Positions 20,396 through 30,052 of a DNA stretch of 48,500 nt are shown here, piece after piece; position 1 is the first letter of the stretch, and each line of letters begins with the position of its first letter. The position numbers and the translations under genes are program-made. The notes under the pieces were generated by a model, which worked only from the letters and a program-made list of their open reading frames with translations, was not told the origin of the DNA and did no database searches. This DNA comes from Treponema sp. (GTDB taxonomy: Bacteria; Spirochaetota; Spirochaetia; Treponematales; Treponemataceae), in contig JAEENG010000087.1 of the NCBI GenBank assembly GCA_016283615.1, positions 1 through 48,500 of the forward strand, read 5' to 3'.

Positions 20396-21887
20396 ATTTT
20401 TTATTGATCAGCATGGTTGTGCCAAAAACCAGGTTGACGGCGAACTCATAATTTCTTTACTCCAAAAAAAGAACTGGATTCAAACATTTGACGCCGGCGA
20501 AGCAGATTTGATTATTGTAAACTCATGCGGTTTTATTGAATCTGCAAAAACCGAAAGCCTGAATGCAGTTATGTCTGCACGCCAGATGTATCCAAAGGCA
20601 AAAATTCTTCTGGCAGGTTGTCTTGCTGAGCGCTATGCAAATGATTTGCGCGACAGCCTTACCGAAGCCGACGGATTTTTTGGAAACGGCAAACTCGACG
20701 AAATCTATAAAATTCTTGACCCGCTGATGAATGACGAACGCCCTGTTCTTGTTCCTGAGCAGAAAGGTGTCTGCTGTGGTGACAGAAACCTCCTCTTAAA
20801 CTTTCCGCGAAGCGCATTTGTTAAAATTACGGAAGGCTGCAATAACCGCTGTTCCTTCTGCGCAATTCCGATTATACGCGGTAATTTAAGAAGCCGCCCT
20901 GCAGAAGAAATCGTTACAGAAATAAAGGAACTTGTTTCCAGGGGAATTTACGAAATTAATCTCATCGGTCAGGACCTCGCTGCCTACGGAACCGGCGCCA
21001 CAGACAACTGTTTTGGTGACGGCAGAACACGCCTTCCGAACGGAACTCCGGGTACAGAAGTTGCCGGCGGAACGCTTACTTCAAATACAGAGTCAGGTCT
21101 CTGCCGTTTAATGAAGATGATTTCTGCAATCCCGGGAACTTTTGCCGTACGTCTTCTGTACATTCATCCGGACCACTTTAATAAAGATATTCTGCCTGTA
21201 ATCAAGGCTGACAAACGCTTTTTGCATTATTTTGATATTCCTTTCCAGAATGGGGATGACCAGATTATCAAAGCCATGAACCGTGTGGGAAGTACCGCGA
21301 TGTACAGGGATTTAATCAGCACAATTCGGACTGAACTTCCTGACGCCGCAATCCGTACAACGCTTATGACGGGCTTTCCGGGAGAAAAGGTTTCTTCGTT
21401 TGAAAGCACAAAGGCCTTTCTGCGCGACATAAATCCAAACTGGAGCGGCTGTTTTTCATACTCAAAAGAAGACGACACACCGGCCTACGATTTTAAGAAT
21501 CAAGTCCCGCACAAAACTGCTGAAGAGCGCGCAAACGAACTCGTAAAAATCCAGGCGGAAATTACAAAAGAAAAGCTTGCTTCTTACTGCGGCCAGGAAT
21601 TTGACGTTTTAATCGAAGAAGTTCTTAATCAGGGCGAGGATAATCCTGACGAAGGGCTTGCGATTGCACGCGCATGGTTCCAGGCGCCTGAAGTAGACGG
21701 AAGTGTGGTAGTCCGCTACGATTTTTCTGATGAAGTTCAGAAAAAGGCAGTGAAGGTCGGCCGTCTTGTCCGCGTAAAAATCGATGCTTCAACCGATGTC
21801 GATTTAAACGGTGATTTTATCGCCGACAGCCCGTTGAATAATTCAATTGCAGATAATTCTTTTAAATTTGCACCTGATTTGATATAA
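20382..21887 (+). CDS. rimO: Ribosomal protein uS12 methylthiotransferase RimO
   Basis: DQHGCAKNQVDGE, VNSCGFIESAKTES, EGCNNRCSFCAIPIIRG radical-SAM motif, C-terminal TRAM-like region; overlaps the RodZ-like gene by 14 bp. Confidence 0.93.
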   Translation: MNSSKFFIDQHGCAKNQVDGELIISLLQKKNWIQTFDAGEADLIIVNSCGFIESAKTESLNAVMSARQMYPKAKILLAGCLAERYANDLRDSLTEADGFFGNGKLDEIYKILDPLMNDERPVLVPEQKGVCCGDRNLLLNFPRSAFVKITEGCNNRCSFCAIPIIRGNLRSRPAEEIVTEIKELVSRGIYEINLIGQDLAAYGTGATDNCFGDGRTRLPNGTPGTEVAGGTLTSNTESGLCRLMKMISAIPGTFAVRLLYIHPDHFNKDILPVIKADKRFLHYFDIPFQNGDDQIIKAMNRVGSTAMYRDLISTIRTELPDAAIRTTLMTGFPGEKVSSFESTKAFLRDINPNWSGCFSYSKEDDTPAYDFKNQVPHKTAEERANELVKIQAEITKEKLASYCGQEFDVLIEEVLNQGEDNPDEGLAIARAWFQAPEVDGSVVVRYDFSDEVQKKAVKVGRLVRVKIDASTDVDLNGDFIADSPLNNSIADNSFKFAPDLI

Positions 21888-21905
21888 AAATTGTGGAGGT
21901 ATTTT

Positions 21906-22313
21906 ATGAAAAAACTTCTTATGATAGCTGGACTTGCGGCAGCTGTCTGCGCCCTTGTTTTTACCGCATGCGGTTCATCTTCTGTTGCCGCTGCTTCTCA
22001 GGTTGCTGACCCTTCCATTACCTTTGTTGTTCTTGATTCAAATCCGACAACCGGTTATTCATGGACCTGCAGCATTAAAGATTCAAATATTATTTCACTT
22101 GTTTCTGACAACTATACTCAGGACGAAGCTCCTGCCGGAATGACAGGCGTTGGCGGAAAGCACAGATTTGTATTCCAGGGAAAGAAAGCAGGTTCAACAG
22201 AAGCAACACTTTCTTACGCACGTGCAAATCAGAAGGCTCAGCAGAAACGCGTTTACAAGTTTACTGTAGGCCAGGATCTTTCTACTTCTCTTGAACTTAC
22301 TTCTGCTGAATAA
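21906..22313 (+). CDS. Chagasin/I42-like cysteine protease inhibitor lipoprotein
   Basis: Lipobox (ALVFTAC), NPTTGYSW and GVGGKHRFVF motifs of the I42 family. Confidence 0.75.
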   Translation: MKKLLMIAGLAAAVCALVFTACGSSSVAAASQVADPSITFVVLDSNPTTGYSWTCSIKDSNIISLVSDNYTQDEAPAGMTGVGGKHRFVFQGKKAGSTEATLSYARANQKAQQKRVYKFTVGQDLSTSLELTSAE

Positions 22314-22315
22314 AG

Positions 22316-24661
22316 TTGGAACTCGAAGACGAAATCTTTTCCTCATATCAAAACTCATCCTCAAACTCCCTGAACGGCGCTCTGTCTGAAAGAGCCAGGG
22401 AGTATCTGGGTGTTTTAAACGATGAACAGAAAGAGGCTGTCCTTCATCAGGGAAAGTCTCTTTTAATTCTTGCGGGGGCCGGTTCCGGCAAGACCCGCGT
22501 AATCACGACAAAAATTGCATATTTAATCGGCGAGCGCAATGTTGAGCCGTATTCGATTCTTGCAGTGACTTTTACAAAAAAGGCCGCAAACGAAATGCAC
22601 GAACGCGAAGTTGCCCTGGACAGCCGTGCAGAAAGCTGCCAGATACGTACATTCCACTCATTCGGTGCCTGGTTTTTGCGCATGTACGCAGAACAGGCCG
22701 GGGTTGCTCCGAGCTTTACCGTTTACGATGATGATGACATGGTAACTCTTGTTTCAAAGTCAAATCCGTCTTTAACGCGCGCCCAGGCTTCAAAGTTTGC
22801 CCATTATATTTCGCTCTGCAAGGATTATTGCATTTTGCCCGGCGATAATAATATCAGTCAGATTGTAAGTGACAGCGATTTTGTTGAAGTATACGAAAAT
22901 TACCAGAAGCGCCTCCGCGAAACCGGGAACGTGGATTTTGGAGACCTGATTCTGCTTCCGTACCTTGTGTTAAAAACTCACCCGGAAGTCAAAGAGAGAA
23001 TCAACAGACGCTTTAAGGTTATCATGGTGGATGAATATCAGGACTCAAACGTTGCACAGTTCAACCTGTTAAAATCGCTTGCAGGCCCTGACACCTACGT
23101 TTGTGTTGTAGGTGATGATGACCAGTCAATTTATAAATTCCGCGGGGCTGAAATCCAGAACATCCTGACCTTTAAGGACAGTTTTCCGGATACCCAGATA
23201 ATCCGCCTGGAAAGCAATTACCGATCAAAGGCAGAGATTTTAGCCGTTGCGGACGACGTTGTAAAAAATAACGAAGGCCGTCTCGGAAAAACTCTGCATG
23301 CAGAACGCGGGGCAGGTAAAAAGCCTGTTTTAATCTTTTTGCCGACCCAGGACGAAGAAGCTTCTTTCTGCGCGGATCTGGTAATTCAGACGCATGAAGC
23401 TGGAGTTCCGTACAGCGACTGGGCTTTTTTGTACCGTACAAATGCACAATCCCTTACTTTTGAATCTGAATTTCTGCACCGTAAAATCCCTTACGCGGTT
23501 GTAGGTTCCTTAAAATTCTACGAGCGGGAAGAAATCAAAGATATGCTTGCCTGCCTGTCCCTCCTTGCCAACGGCCGTGACGAAATTGCATTCAGGCGTA
23601 TTGTAAACAAGCCGGCCCGCGGAATCGGCGAAACAAGTGTTGATAAAATTGTAAACGCATACCGCTCACAGTTTTTAAATCCTCAGCCTGACGGGGACAG
23701 AACCGCTTTGGCATCATCCGACTATATTCAGTGCGCAAGGGAAAACGCAGGTCTTCTGACTAAAAAGGGGCGCGATGGCCTGCTTAAGTTCTGTGAAATG
23801 TTTGAAGAACTTCAAAAGACGCTCGATGATAATTCAACCAGAAAAGAAGAAAATCTGGCCGCTCCAGAAGATGTCAAGAAGCCCAATATAATCGACAAAC
23901 TTTCTATCCTTGTTGAACAGGTTGCAGAAAAGTCCGGCTTAAAGGAATATCACCAGGCTCAGGATGAAATTTCAGGAACCCAGCGCGTGGCAAATATTCA
24001 GGAACTTGCAAACAGCGCCGTTTTGTACGAATGTACAATGGACGGTCTTCTTGAATTCCTTGATCATATTGAACTTGACCGCACTCTCGATACAGAAACT
24101 GACACCGATAACGACCGTGTAACTTTAATCACTCTCCACAACACAAAGGGACTTGAGTTCAATCGGGTTGTTATGACCGGAATGGAATATGGAATTTTTC
24201 CCCGCCCTGAAAAAAGCGGAGATGATCTGGAAGAAGAGCGCCGCCTTTGTTATGTTGGAATTACCCGTGCTAAAAATGAATTGTATATGACCTGCTGCCA
24301 GAGCCGCCGCATGTACGGCCGGCTTGAGTACATGAGCCCGAGTCCCTTCTTAAAGGAAATTGACCGCGACCACATAAAGATTCTTGGACATGAGCCATCT
24401 TCATTCAGTTCGTCGGCCTTCCACGGAGGCGATTACGGTGCGCTGGGCTTAAGTCATCCGGACATGGAAAGCGACCCCATCCGCAAAAAATACTGCAAGG
24501 GAACCAGAGTCTATCACGATGACTGGGGCTACGGTGTAATCAATTATTCAACTTTGACCGAAGAGGGAGAGTATATCGTCAGTGTCGGCTTTGAGTCCGG
24601 CGTTACAAAAAAGTTTCTGCCAAAGTACCAGCAGAAGCAGCTGATGGTGGTAAAAGAATGA
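22316..24661 (+). CDS. UvrD/PcrA-family DNA helicase (TTG start)
   Basis: LNDEQKEAVLHQGKSLLILAGAGSGKTRVIT, VDEYQDSNVAQ, VGDDDQSIYKFRGAE, LITLHNTKGLEFNRVVMTGMEYGIFP, RRLCYVGITRAK. Confidence 0.95.
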   Translation: MELEDEIFSSYQNSSSNSLNGALSERAREYLGVLNDEQKEAVLHQGKSLLILAGAGSGKTRVITTKIAYLIGERNVEPYSILAVTFTKKAANEMHEREVALDSRAESCQIRTFHSFGAWFLRMYAEQAGVAPSFTVYDDDDMVTLVSKSNPSLTRAQASKFAHYISLCKDYCILPGDNNISQIVSDSDFVEVYENYQKRLRETGNVDFGDLILLPYLVLKTHPEVKERINRRFKVIMVDEYQDSNVAQFNLLKSLAGPDTYVCVVGDDDQSIYKFRGAEIQNILTFKDSFPDTQIIRLESNYRSKAEILAVADDVVKNNEGRLGKTLHAERGAGKKPVLIFLPTQDEEASFCADLVIQTHEAGVPYSDWAFLYRTNAQSLTFESEFLHRKIPYAVVGSLKFYEREEIKDMLACLSLLANGRDEIAFRRIVNKPARGIGETSVDKIVNAYRSQFLNPQPDGDRTALASSDYIQCARENAGLLTKKGRDGLLKFCEMFEELQKTLDDNSTRKEENLAAPEDVKKPNIIDKLSILVEQVAEKSGLKEYHQAQDEISGTQRVANIQELANSAVLYECTMDGLLEFLDHIELDRTLDTETDTDNDRVTLITLHNTKGLEFNRVVMTGMEYGIFPRPEKSGDDLEEERRLCYVGITRAKNELYMTCCQSRRMYGRLEYMSPSPFLKEIDRDHIKILGHEPSSFSSSAFHGGDYGALGLSHPDMESDPIRKKYCKGTRVYHDDWGYGVINYSTLTEEGEYIVSVGFESGVTKKFLPKYQQKQLMVVKE

Positions 24662-25494
24662 AAAAGCTTCTGCAGATTCTGTTTTTTTTATTTTTTTCAG
24701 GATTTGTTTTTGCCTCGGATAAGGATGTGATTTCTGCTTATACACGTCAAAAAATTGAAGAATTTGTAACGGAGCGGATTAAATTAAAGAGTGCGGAAGA
24801 AGAAGCTGCCCTTAATTCAATCGAAGAAATTAAAAACGAAGCTTTGTCCGGCTTAAAGGAAAATGCCGTAGACTACGAACAGGAAGAATGCATTTTACAG
24901 AGCATTTATTTTACCGAGTTCTACGAGCACGCATTAAATTCAAAAGGCAATCAGGACGACCTGCGCGATAAAATGAAAAAGCAGATGGAGCGCAACATAA
25001 AGTTAATCGAAAAACGCAGCCAGAAAAAACTTAGCGCCTGGATGTACCTTGTTACGGGCGATGTAACTTCCTACTACATGACGCGCTCCCTTGCCGCAAC
25101 ATTTTTGTACGGCTTTAAGGTAAAATCCTTTTACGAAAAATCAATCGAACAGGATAAGGCATTTTCTTCCGGTTATGTAAACCTCGGAAACTGGCTTTTT
25201 TATGCTCCGGGAATTTTTGGCGGCGGAAAGGACAAGGCCCTCAAAAACTATAAAAAAGGGCTCAAATACGCTGTAAATCCGGGCGAACAGTATCTTGCCT
25301 TTATTGCCTTCAGTCAGATAAATTACGAAAATAAAAAGAAAGATATTGCCGAAGAATATCTCCAGAAAGCGCGCGAACTCAATCTCGGTTCAAAGGGCAT
25401 CGACTTAATCGAACGCTGCAACAAAAAGGGATACTCAAATTTTCAGTATCTGCGCAACCGCTCCGGCATCGATGAAGAGCTTGAAGAAGAGTAG
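24658..25494 (+). CDS. Exported TPR-like hypothetical protein
   Basis: Signal peptide plus helical repeats (FYEKSIEQDKAFSSGYVNLGNWLFYAP...ALKNYKKGLKYA); ATGA overlap with the helicase gene. Confidence 0.6.
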   Translation: MKKLLQILFFLFFSGFVFASDKDVISAYTRQKIEEFVTERIKLKSAEEEAALNSIEEIKNEALSGLKENAVDYEQEECILQSIYFTEFYEHALNSKGNQDDLRDKMKKQMERNIKLIEKRSQKKLSAWMYLVTGDVTSYYMTRSLAATFLYGFKVKSFYEKSIEQDKAFSSGYVNLGNWLFYAPGIFGGGKDKALKNYKKGLKYAVNPGEQYLAFIAFSQINYENKKKDIAEEYLQKARELNLGSKGIDLIERCNKKGYSNFQYLRNRSGIDEELEEE

Positions 25495-25535
25495 ATTAGT
25501 AGATTAAAAGTGCTAAATTCGTTAAAATAGTCGCT

Positions 25536-25844
25536 ATGAGTGAACACAAAACCGTAGATCAGACTACACTTGAAAACCTGTTGTATTTGTCACGACTTTC
25601 TCCGGAAAGTACAGACATGGCTACTTTAAAAAAACAGGTAGACGAAATTATCGGATATTTTGACATCCTTTCCAAATACGATGATTCAGAAAATCCTTAC
25701 GATGCTTATCCTGCAACAAAAGCAGAAGCCCTCCGCGAAGACGAAATCGTACAGGGCCTCGATATTCCTGATGTTAAAAAGGTTACCGACAAATTTATGG
25801 ACGGTTACTTTCAGGTACCAAAAGTTCTTGGGGAGGGCGCATAA
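25536..25844 (+). CDS. gatC: Asp/Glu-tRNA amidotransferase subunit C
   Basis: TLENLLYLSRLSPES...LKKQVDEIIGYFDILSKYD; directly upstream of gatA/gatB. Confidence 0.9.
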   Translation: MSEHKTVDQTTLENLLYLSRLSPESTDMATLKKQVDEIIGYFDILSKYDDSENPYDAYPATKAEALREDEIVQGLDIPDVKKVTDKFMDGYFQVPKVLGEGA

Positions 25845-25877
25845 TACCATCTTAAGGATTTATGCATAAGGCAGACT

Positions 25878-27377
25878 ATGTATTATACAATCAGAGAAAC
25901 TGTTGAAGCACTCAAATCAGGCGCAACTACAAGCCGTAAACTTGTTCAGAGCGCAATTGATACATTTGAAAGTGATAAAAAATCAGACAAACCATTAAAC
26001 GCTTTTCTCGAAATTTATGACGATGTTCTTGAACTTGCTGACGAGGCTGATAAAAAAATCTCAGAAGCACGCGCAAATGGTTCTGTAGACAAATTGTTTG
26101 AAGAAACTCCGCTTCTTGGAATTCCTTTTGCAAACAAGGACAATATTTCCTGCAAGGGAAAAAGACTTACATGTTCAAGCAAAATTTTGCAGGGCTACGT
26201 TGCCCCGTATGACGCAACTGTAATCGGCCGCCTTAAAACTGCAGGCGCAATTCCTCTCGGACGCTGTAACCAGGACGAATTTGCAATGGGTTCTTCAACT
26301 GAATATTCAAGTTACGGACCTACACGAAACCCGATTAACCGCGATTACGTATCAGGCGGTTCTTCCGGCGGTTCAACTGCGGCTGTTGCCGCAAACCAGG
26401 CTGTATTCGGCATTGGTACAGAAACCGGTGGTTCAGTACGTCTTCCTGCAAGCTACTGCGGTGTTTACGGATTAAAGCCGACTTACGGCGTTTTGAGCCG
26501 CTGGGGAGTTGTCGCATACGGTTCTTCCCTTGACCAGGTCGGAATCATCGGCCGCACTCCACAAGACATTGCAACTCCACTTGCCGCTATGGCAGGCGTG
26601 GACTTTTATGATGACACAAGTGCAGACTTACCGAATGTAGATTCAATCAAAAATCTCAAGGCATACAGTGATTTTTCAAAACTTAAGGTTGCCGTTCCAA
26701 AACAGTTTGAACAGGCAAAGGGTCTTGATGCTGACGTTAAAAAGGTTTTTGAAGATACAAAAGCATGGTTTATTTCAAAGGGAGCAAAAATCGAAGTTGT
26801 AGACCTTCCTGTTCTTGAAGCATCTATTGCTTCGTACTACGTAATCGCCCTTTCAGAAGCCGCTTCCAACCTGAGCCGCTTTGACGGTATCCGCTACGGT
26901 GCACGCGTTGACAACGGCAAAGGTTACGACCAGCTTTATGTTGATACACGCAGCGAAGGTTTTGGACCGGAAGTTAAGCGCCGAATCATCATCGGAAACT
27001 ACGTTCTTTCAGAACAGTTCTCCGGAACAACATATAAAAAGGGTATGAGCGTCCGCGCACGTATCCAGAGGGAAGTTGCTGACTTATTCAAGTCTTACGA
27101 TTTGATTTTGTGTCCGACCTGTCCGACACCGGCCTTTAAGCTTGGCCAGAAAGTTGATGACCCGCTCGAAATGTATCTGAGCGACCTTTATACAACTTTC
27201 GTAAACCTTGCCCGAATTCCTTCAATCTCTGTTCCTGCCGGACAGAATAAAGACGGAATGCCGGTTGGAATTCAGTTTGCAGCAAAGATGTTTGACGAAA
27301 GCAAAATTCTTGAGCTTGCTCAGGCATGGGAAGAAGACCACGCAGGCTGTGGAATTCCGTTGAAGGGAGACAACTAA
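25878..27377 (+). CDS. gatA: Asp/Glu-tRNA amidotransferase subunit A
   Basis: Amidase signature GGSSGGSTAAVAANQAVFGIGTETGGSVRLPASYCGVYGLKPTYG. Confidence 0.97.
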   Translation: MYYTIRETVEALKSGATTSRKLVQSAIDTFESDKKSDKPLNAFLEIYDDVLELADEADKKISEARANGSVDKLFEETPLLGIPFANKDNISCKGKRLTCSSKILQGYVAPYDATVIGRLKTAGAIPLGRCNQDEFAMGSSTEYSSYGPTRNPINRDYVSGGSSGGSTAAVAANQAVFGIGTETGGSVRLPASYCGVYGLKPTYGVLSRWGVVAYGSSLDQVGIIGRTPQDIATPLAAMAGVDFYDDTSADLPNVDSIKNLKAYSDFSKLKVAVPKQFEQAKGLDADVKKVFEDTKAWFISKGAKIEVVDLPVLEASIASYYVIALSEAASNLSRFDGIRYGARVDNGKGYDQLYVDTRSEGFGPEVKRRIIIGNYVLSEQFSGTTYKKGMSVRARIQREVADLFKSYDLILCPTCPTPAFKLGQKVDDPLEMYLSDLYTTFVNLARIPSISVPAGQNKDGMPVGIQFAAKMFDESKILELAQAWEEDHAGCGIPLKGDN

Positions 27378-27378
27378 G

Positions 27379-28914
27379 ATGGCTATAGATAAATGGGAAA
27401 TTGTAATCGGCTGTGAAATCCATACTCAGCTTTTAACAAAAACTAAAGCATTCTGTGCCTGCGAAAACCGCTACGGCGGTATGCCTAATACACGCGTTTG
27501 CCCGGTTTGTCTCGGACTTCCGGGAGCAATGCCACGCATTTCAAAGGGTTATGTTGAACTTGGCGCTGTTGCAGGTCACGCATTGAATTGTAATATCGCG
27601 CGTTTTACAAAATTCGACCGCAAACACTATTTTTATCCTGACCTTACAAAGGGCTATCAGATTACTCAGTATGATATTCCTCTCTGCACAGACGGGCACG
27701 TTGATCTTCCGCTCTGGCATTACTCAAAGGATGAACAGCCTGGCGGACCAAAATGCCGCGATAAAAACTTTAAGGGTGAACCTTGTATTATCGACGGAAA
27801 GTACCGCCGTGTAAGAATTGAACGCATTCACCTTGAGGAGGACGTTGGTAAGTCACTGCACCTGCAGGGCGCCCACTCTTACATTGACTACAACCGTTCA
27901 GGAACACCTCTTATCGAAATCGTAACAAAGCCTGACATGACAAGCCCTGAAGAAGCCGCTTTGTTCATGCAGACTGTTCAGGAAATACTGCGTTATGTAA
28001 ACGTTACTGCAGGTAACCTTGAAGAAGGTAACATGCGCTGTGACGCCAACATCAACCTGAATGTGTGGGAAGACGGTAAACTTTATCACACACCGATTTC
28101 CGAAATTAAAAACCTTAACTCATTCAAGTCGATCCGTGACGCCTGTACCTATGAAGCTCAGCGCCAGTTAAAGGAATTCCAGGAAGACCGCCAGGAATTC
28201 AACCCTGGATTTAAGGTAACAATGGGCTGGGATGAAGCAAAAGGTCAGACAGTAATTCAGCGTACAAAGAACTCATTTGTAGACTACCGTTTTGTTGTTG
28301 AACCGGATATTAAACCGTTCTCTGTTTCTGAAGAACTCATTCAGCGTGCATTGAGCCGCGTAGGTGAACTTCCTGAAATAAAACGCCAGAGATTCAAGAA
28401 AGAATACGGTTTGTCGGACTTTGACGTAGAAACTCTGACAGGTTCACGCGCTCTTGCATTGTGGTTTGAAGAAGCCGCAAAGGGTGCTAAAGACGTTAAA
28501 AAGGTTGCAAACTGGATTCTTGCAGAACTGCTTGCCGTTTTGAACGAAAAGAATATTACTATCGAAAAGGTAAATATTACTCCAAAACACATTACAGAAC
28601 TTGTAAACGCAATTGCAGACAAAAAAATCACTTCTGCGCAGGGTAAAACCGTATTTGCAAAAATGATGGAATCTGCAAAACTTCCTTCAGAAATTATCAA
28701 AGAAGAAGGAATGGAAACTGTAAGCGACACCGGTGCAATCGAAGCAATCGTTGACCAGGTAATCGCTTCAAATCCAAAAGCCGTTGCAGACTACAAGGGC
28801 GGTAAAACAAACGTTGTAGGCTGGCTCATGGGACAGGTTATGAAGGAAAGCCACGGAAAAGCAAATCCCGGCGTTGCAACAAAACTTGTTCAGGAAAAAC
28901 TTTCAAAACTGTAA
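27379..28914 (+). CDS. gatB: Asp/Glu-tRNA amidotransferase subunit B
   Basis: EIVIGCEIHTQLLTKTKAFC, RIHLEEDVGKSLH, YIDYNRSGTPLIEIVTKPD, C-terminal GatB/YqeY-like domain. Confidence 0.97.
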   Translation: MAIDKWEIVIGCEIHTQLLTKTKAFCACENRYGGMPNTRVCPVCLGLPGAMPRISKGYVELGAVAGHALNCNIARFTKFDRKHYFYPDLTKGYQITQYDIPLCTDGHVDLPLWHYSKDEQPGGPKCRDKNFKGEPCIIDGKYRRVRIERIHLEEDVGKSLHLQGAHSYIDYNRSGTPLIEIVTKPDMTSPEEAALFMQTVQEILRYVNVTAGNLEEGNMRCDANINLNVWEDGKLYHTPISEIKNLNSFKSIRDACTYEAQRQLKEFQEDRQEFNPGFKVTMGWDEAKGQTVIQRTKNSFVDYRFVVEPDIKPFSVSEELIQRALSRVGELPEIKRQRFKKEYGLSDFDVETLTGSRALALWFEEAAKGAKDVKKVANWILAELLAVLNEKNITIEKVNITPKHITELVNAIADKKITSAQGKTVFAKMMESAKLPSEIIKEEGMETVSDTGAIEAIVDQVIASNPKAVADYKGGKTNVVGWLMGQVMKESHGKANPGVATKLVQEKLSKL

Positions 28915-28937
28915 TTTACTTTTGAGGAAAAACGACT

Positions 28938-29771
28938 GTGGCGGACAAAGTTTTTGAATTGTACAAAAAAATCTATTTGCGCTACGGAGCAATCAAGCGC
29001 TCACGCGGAAATTTTTTGTACACTAAAAAAGAAGTCCGCCTCGTTGATATGTTCCTTGAAGGCGGCCGCGCAATCCTGGGATGGGGCAGTGATAACTGCA
29101 GCGCCTTTACGCTTGTTAAAAACGTAATCAGCCGCGGCCTTACAGGACCTTTTTTTACAGAGTTCTCTCCTTTTACAGACAATACAGATAAAAAAACTCC
29201 GCTCAGCCGTGCCGTAACACAGCTCTTTGGCAGCGACAGAACAGCCTTCCTTGTTCAATCCAAACAGACCGCTCTCCAGCTTGCAGTTACAATGAGTAAT
29301 GATTCAACAAGTGTGTTTACTCCGTGGCTTTCCGACGGGGTAGACTGGCGTACGGTTAAAAGCATTGTACTCAAGGCTCCTTTTGCATGGACGGGAGATT
29401 TCTGGATAGTTGCCGCAGATGATTCAATCGTAACAAAAGACCTTATTGAATCAACAGCGTCCTGCCCTCAGGTTAACGCAGCCGTAGAGCAGGGGATCGT
29501 CCGTTCAATTTACGACCTGATTAAGGCACTTCAGTTTAGAAGCGAAAAAGACTGGTTTTTGTATGACAAGGTTCTGACAAAATACTGGACCCGTAAAGGA
29601 CCATATCTTTATCCAAAAGTTGAACAGGATGAATATGACGCCTTTGTTGAACACTGCCTTGAATGCGCTCTTGTAATCAGCCCGATATATCAGGTTCCGA
29701 GCATTGTGCCGTACGGCGCAAATCCCGGAGTTTTCAGTGCACTGGAGAAGAATCCGTATGGTTCAAAGTGA
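28938..29771 (+). CDS. Hypothetical protein; possible degenerate PLP aminotransferase-fold protein (GTG start)
   Basis: 277 aa; RSRGNFLYTKKEVRLVDMFLEGGRAILGWGSDNCSAFTLVKNVISRGL is reminiscent of class III aminotransferase N-termini, but the protein is short. Confidence 0.5.
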   Translation: MADKVFELYKKIYLRYGAIKRSRGNFLYTKKEVRLVDMFLEGGRAILGWGSDNCSAFTLVKNVISRGLTGPFFTEFSPFTDNTDKKTPLSRAVTQLFGSDRTAFLVQSKQTALQLAVTMSNDSTSVFTPWLSDGVDWRTVKSIVLKAPFAWTGDFWIVAADDSIVTKDLIESTASCPQVNAAVEQGIVRSIYDLIKALQFRSEKDWFLYDKVLTKYWTRKGPYLYPKVEQDEYDAFVEHCLECALVISPIYQVPSIVPYGANPGVFSALEKNPYGSK

Positions 29772-30051
29772 AATCGTATTCTACATAATCAGACTTGTTC
29801 TGGGTGGAGTTGCAGCCTTTCTGGCAATCATGCTCTGGAGCCGCACCCGTGACGCTGCGTGGATGAGCCTTGTTGCAGGCGCAATTACCGGTTATGCAGG
29901 CATCGTTTACGAAATGCTCATAAAACTCGGAATCGCATCTGCTTCTTCCCTGATGATCGGCGGAATCAGCCTGTCGACTCTTTTGTTTGCTGTAGTTCCA
30001 ACACTGTTTTTTATTCTTGCATTTATTCTTATGCTTTTAAGGACACGTTAA
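29758..30051 (+). CDS. Small membrane protein (3 predicted TM segments)
   Basis: 97 aa from ATG 29758, overlapping the preceding gene; hydrophobic. Confidence 0.6.
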   Translation: MVQSEIVFYIIRLVLGGVAAFLAIMLWSRTRDAAWMSLVAGAITGYAGIVYEMLIKLGIASASSLMIGGISLSTLLFAVVPTLFFILAFILMLLRTR

Positions 30052-30052
30052 A

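Noticed and set aside
28341-28730. 129-aa minus-strand ORF within gatB
   Set aside because: Fully inside gatB, Ser/Ala-rich shadow ORF.
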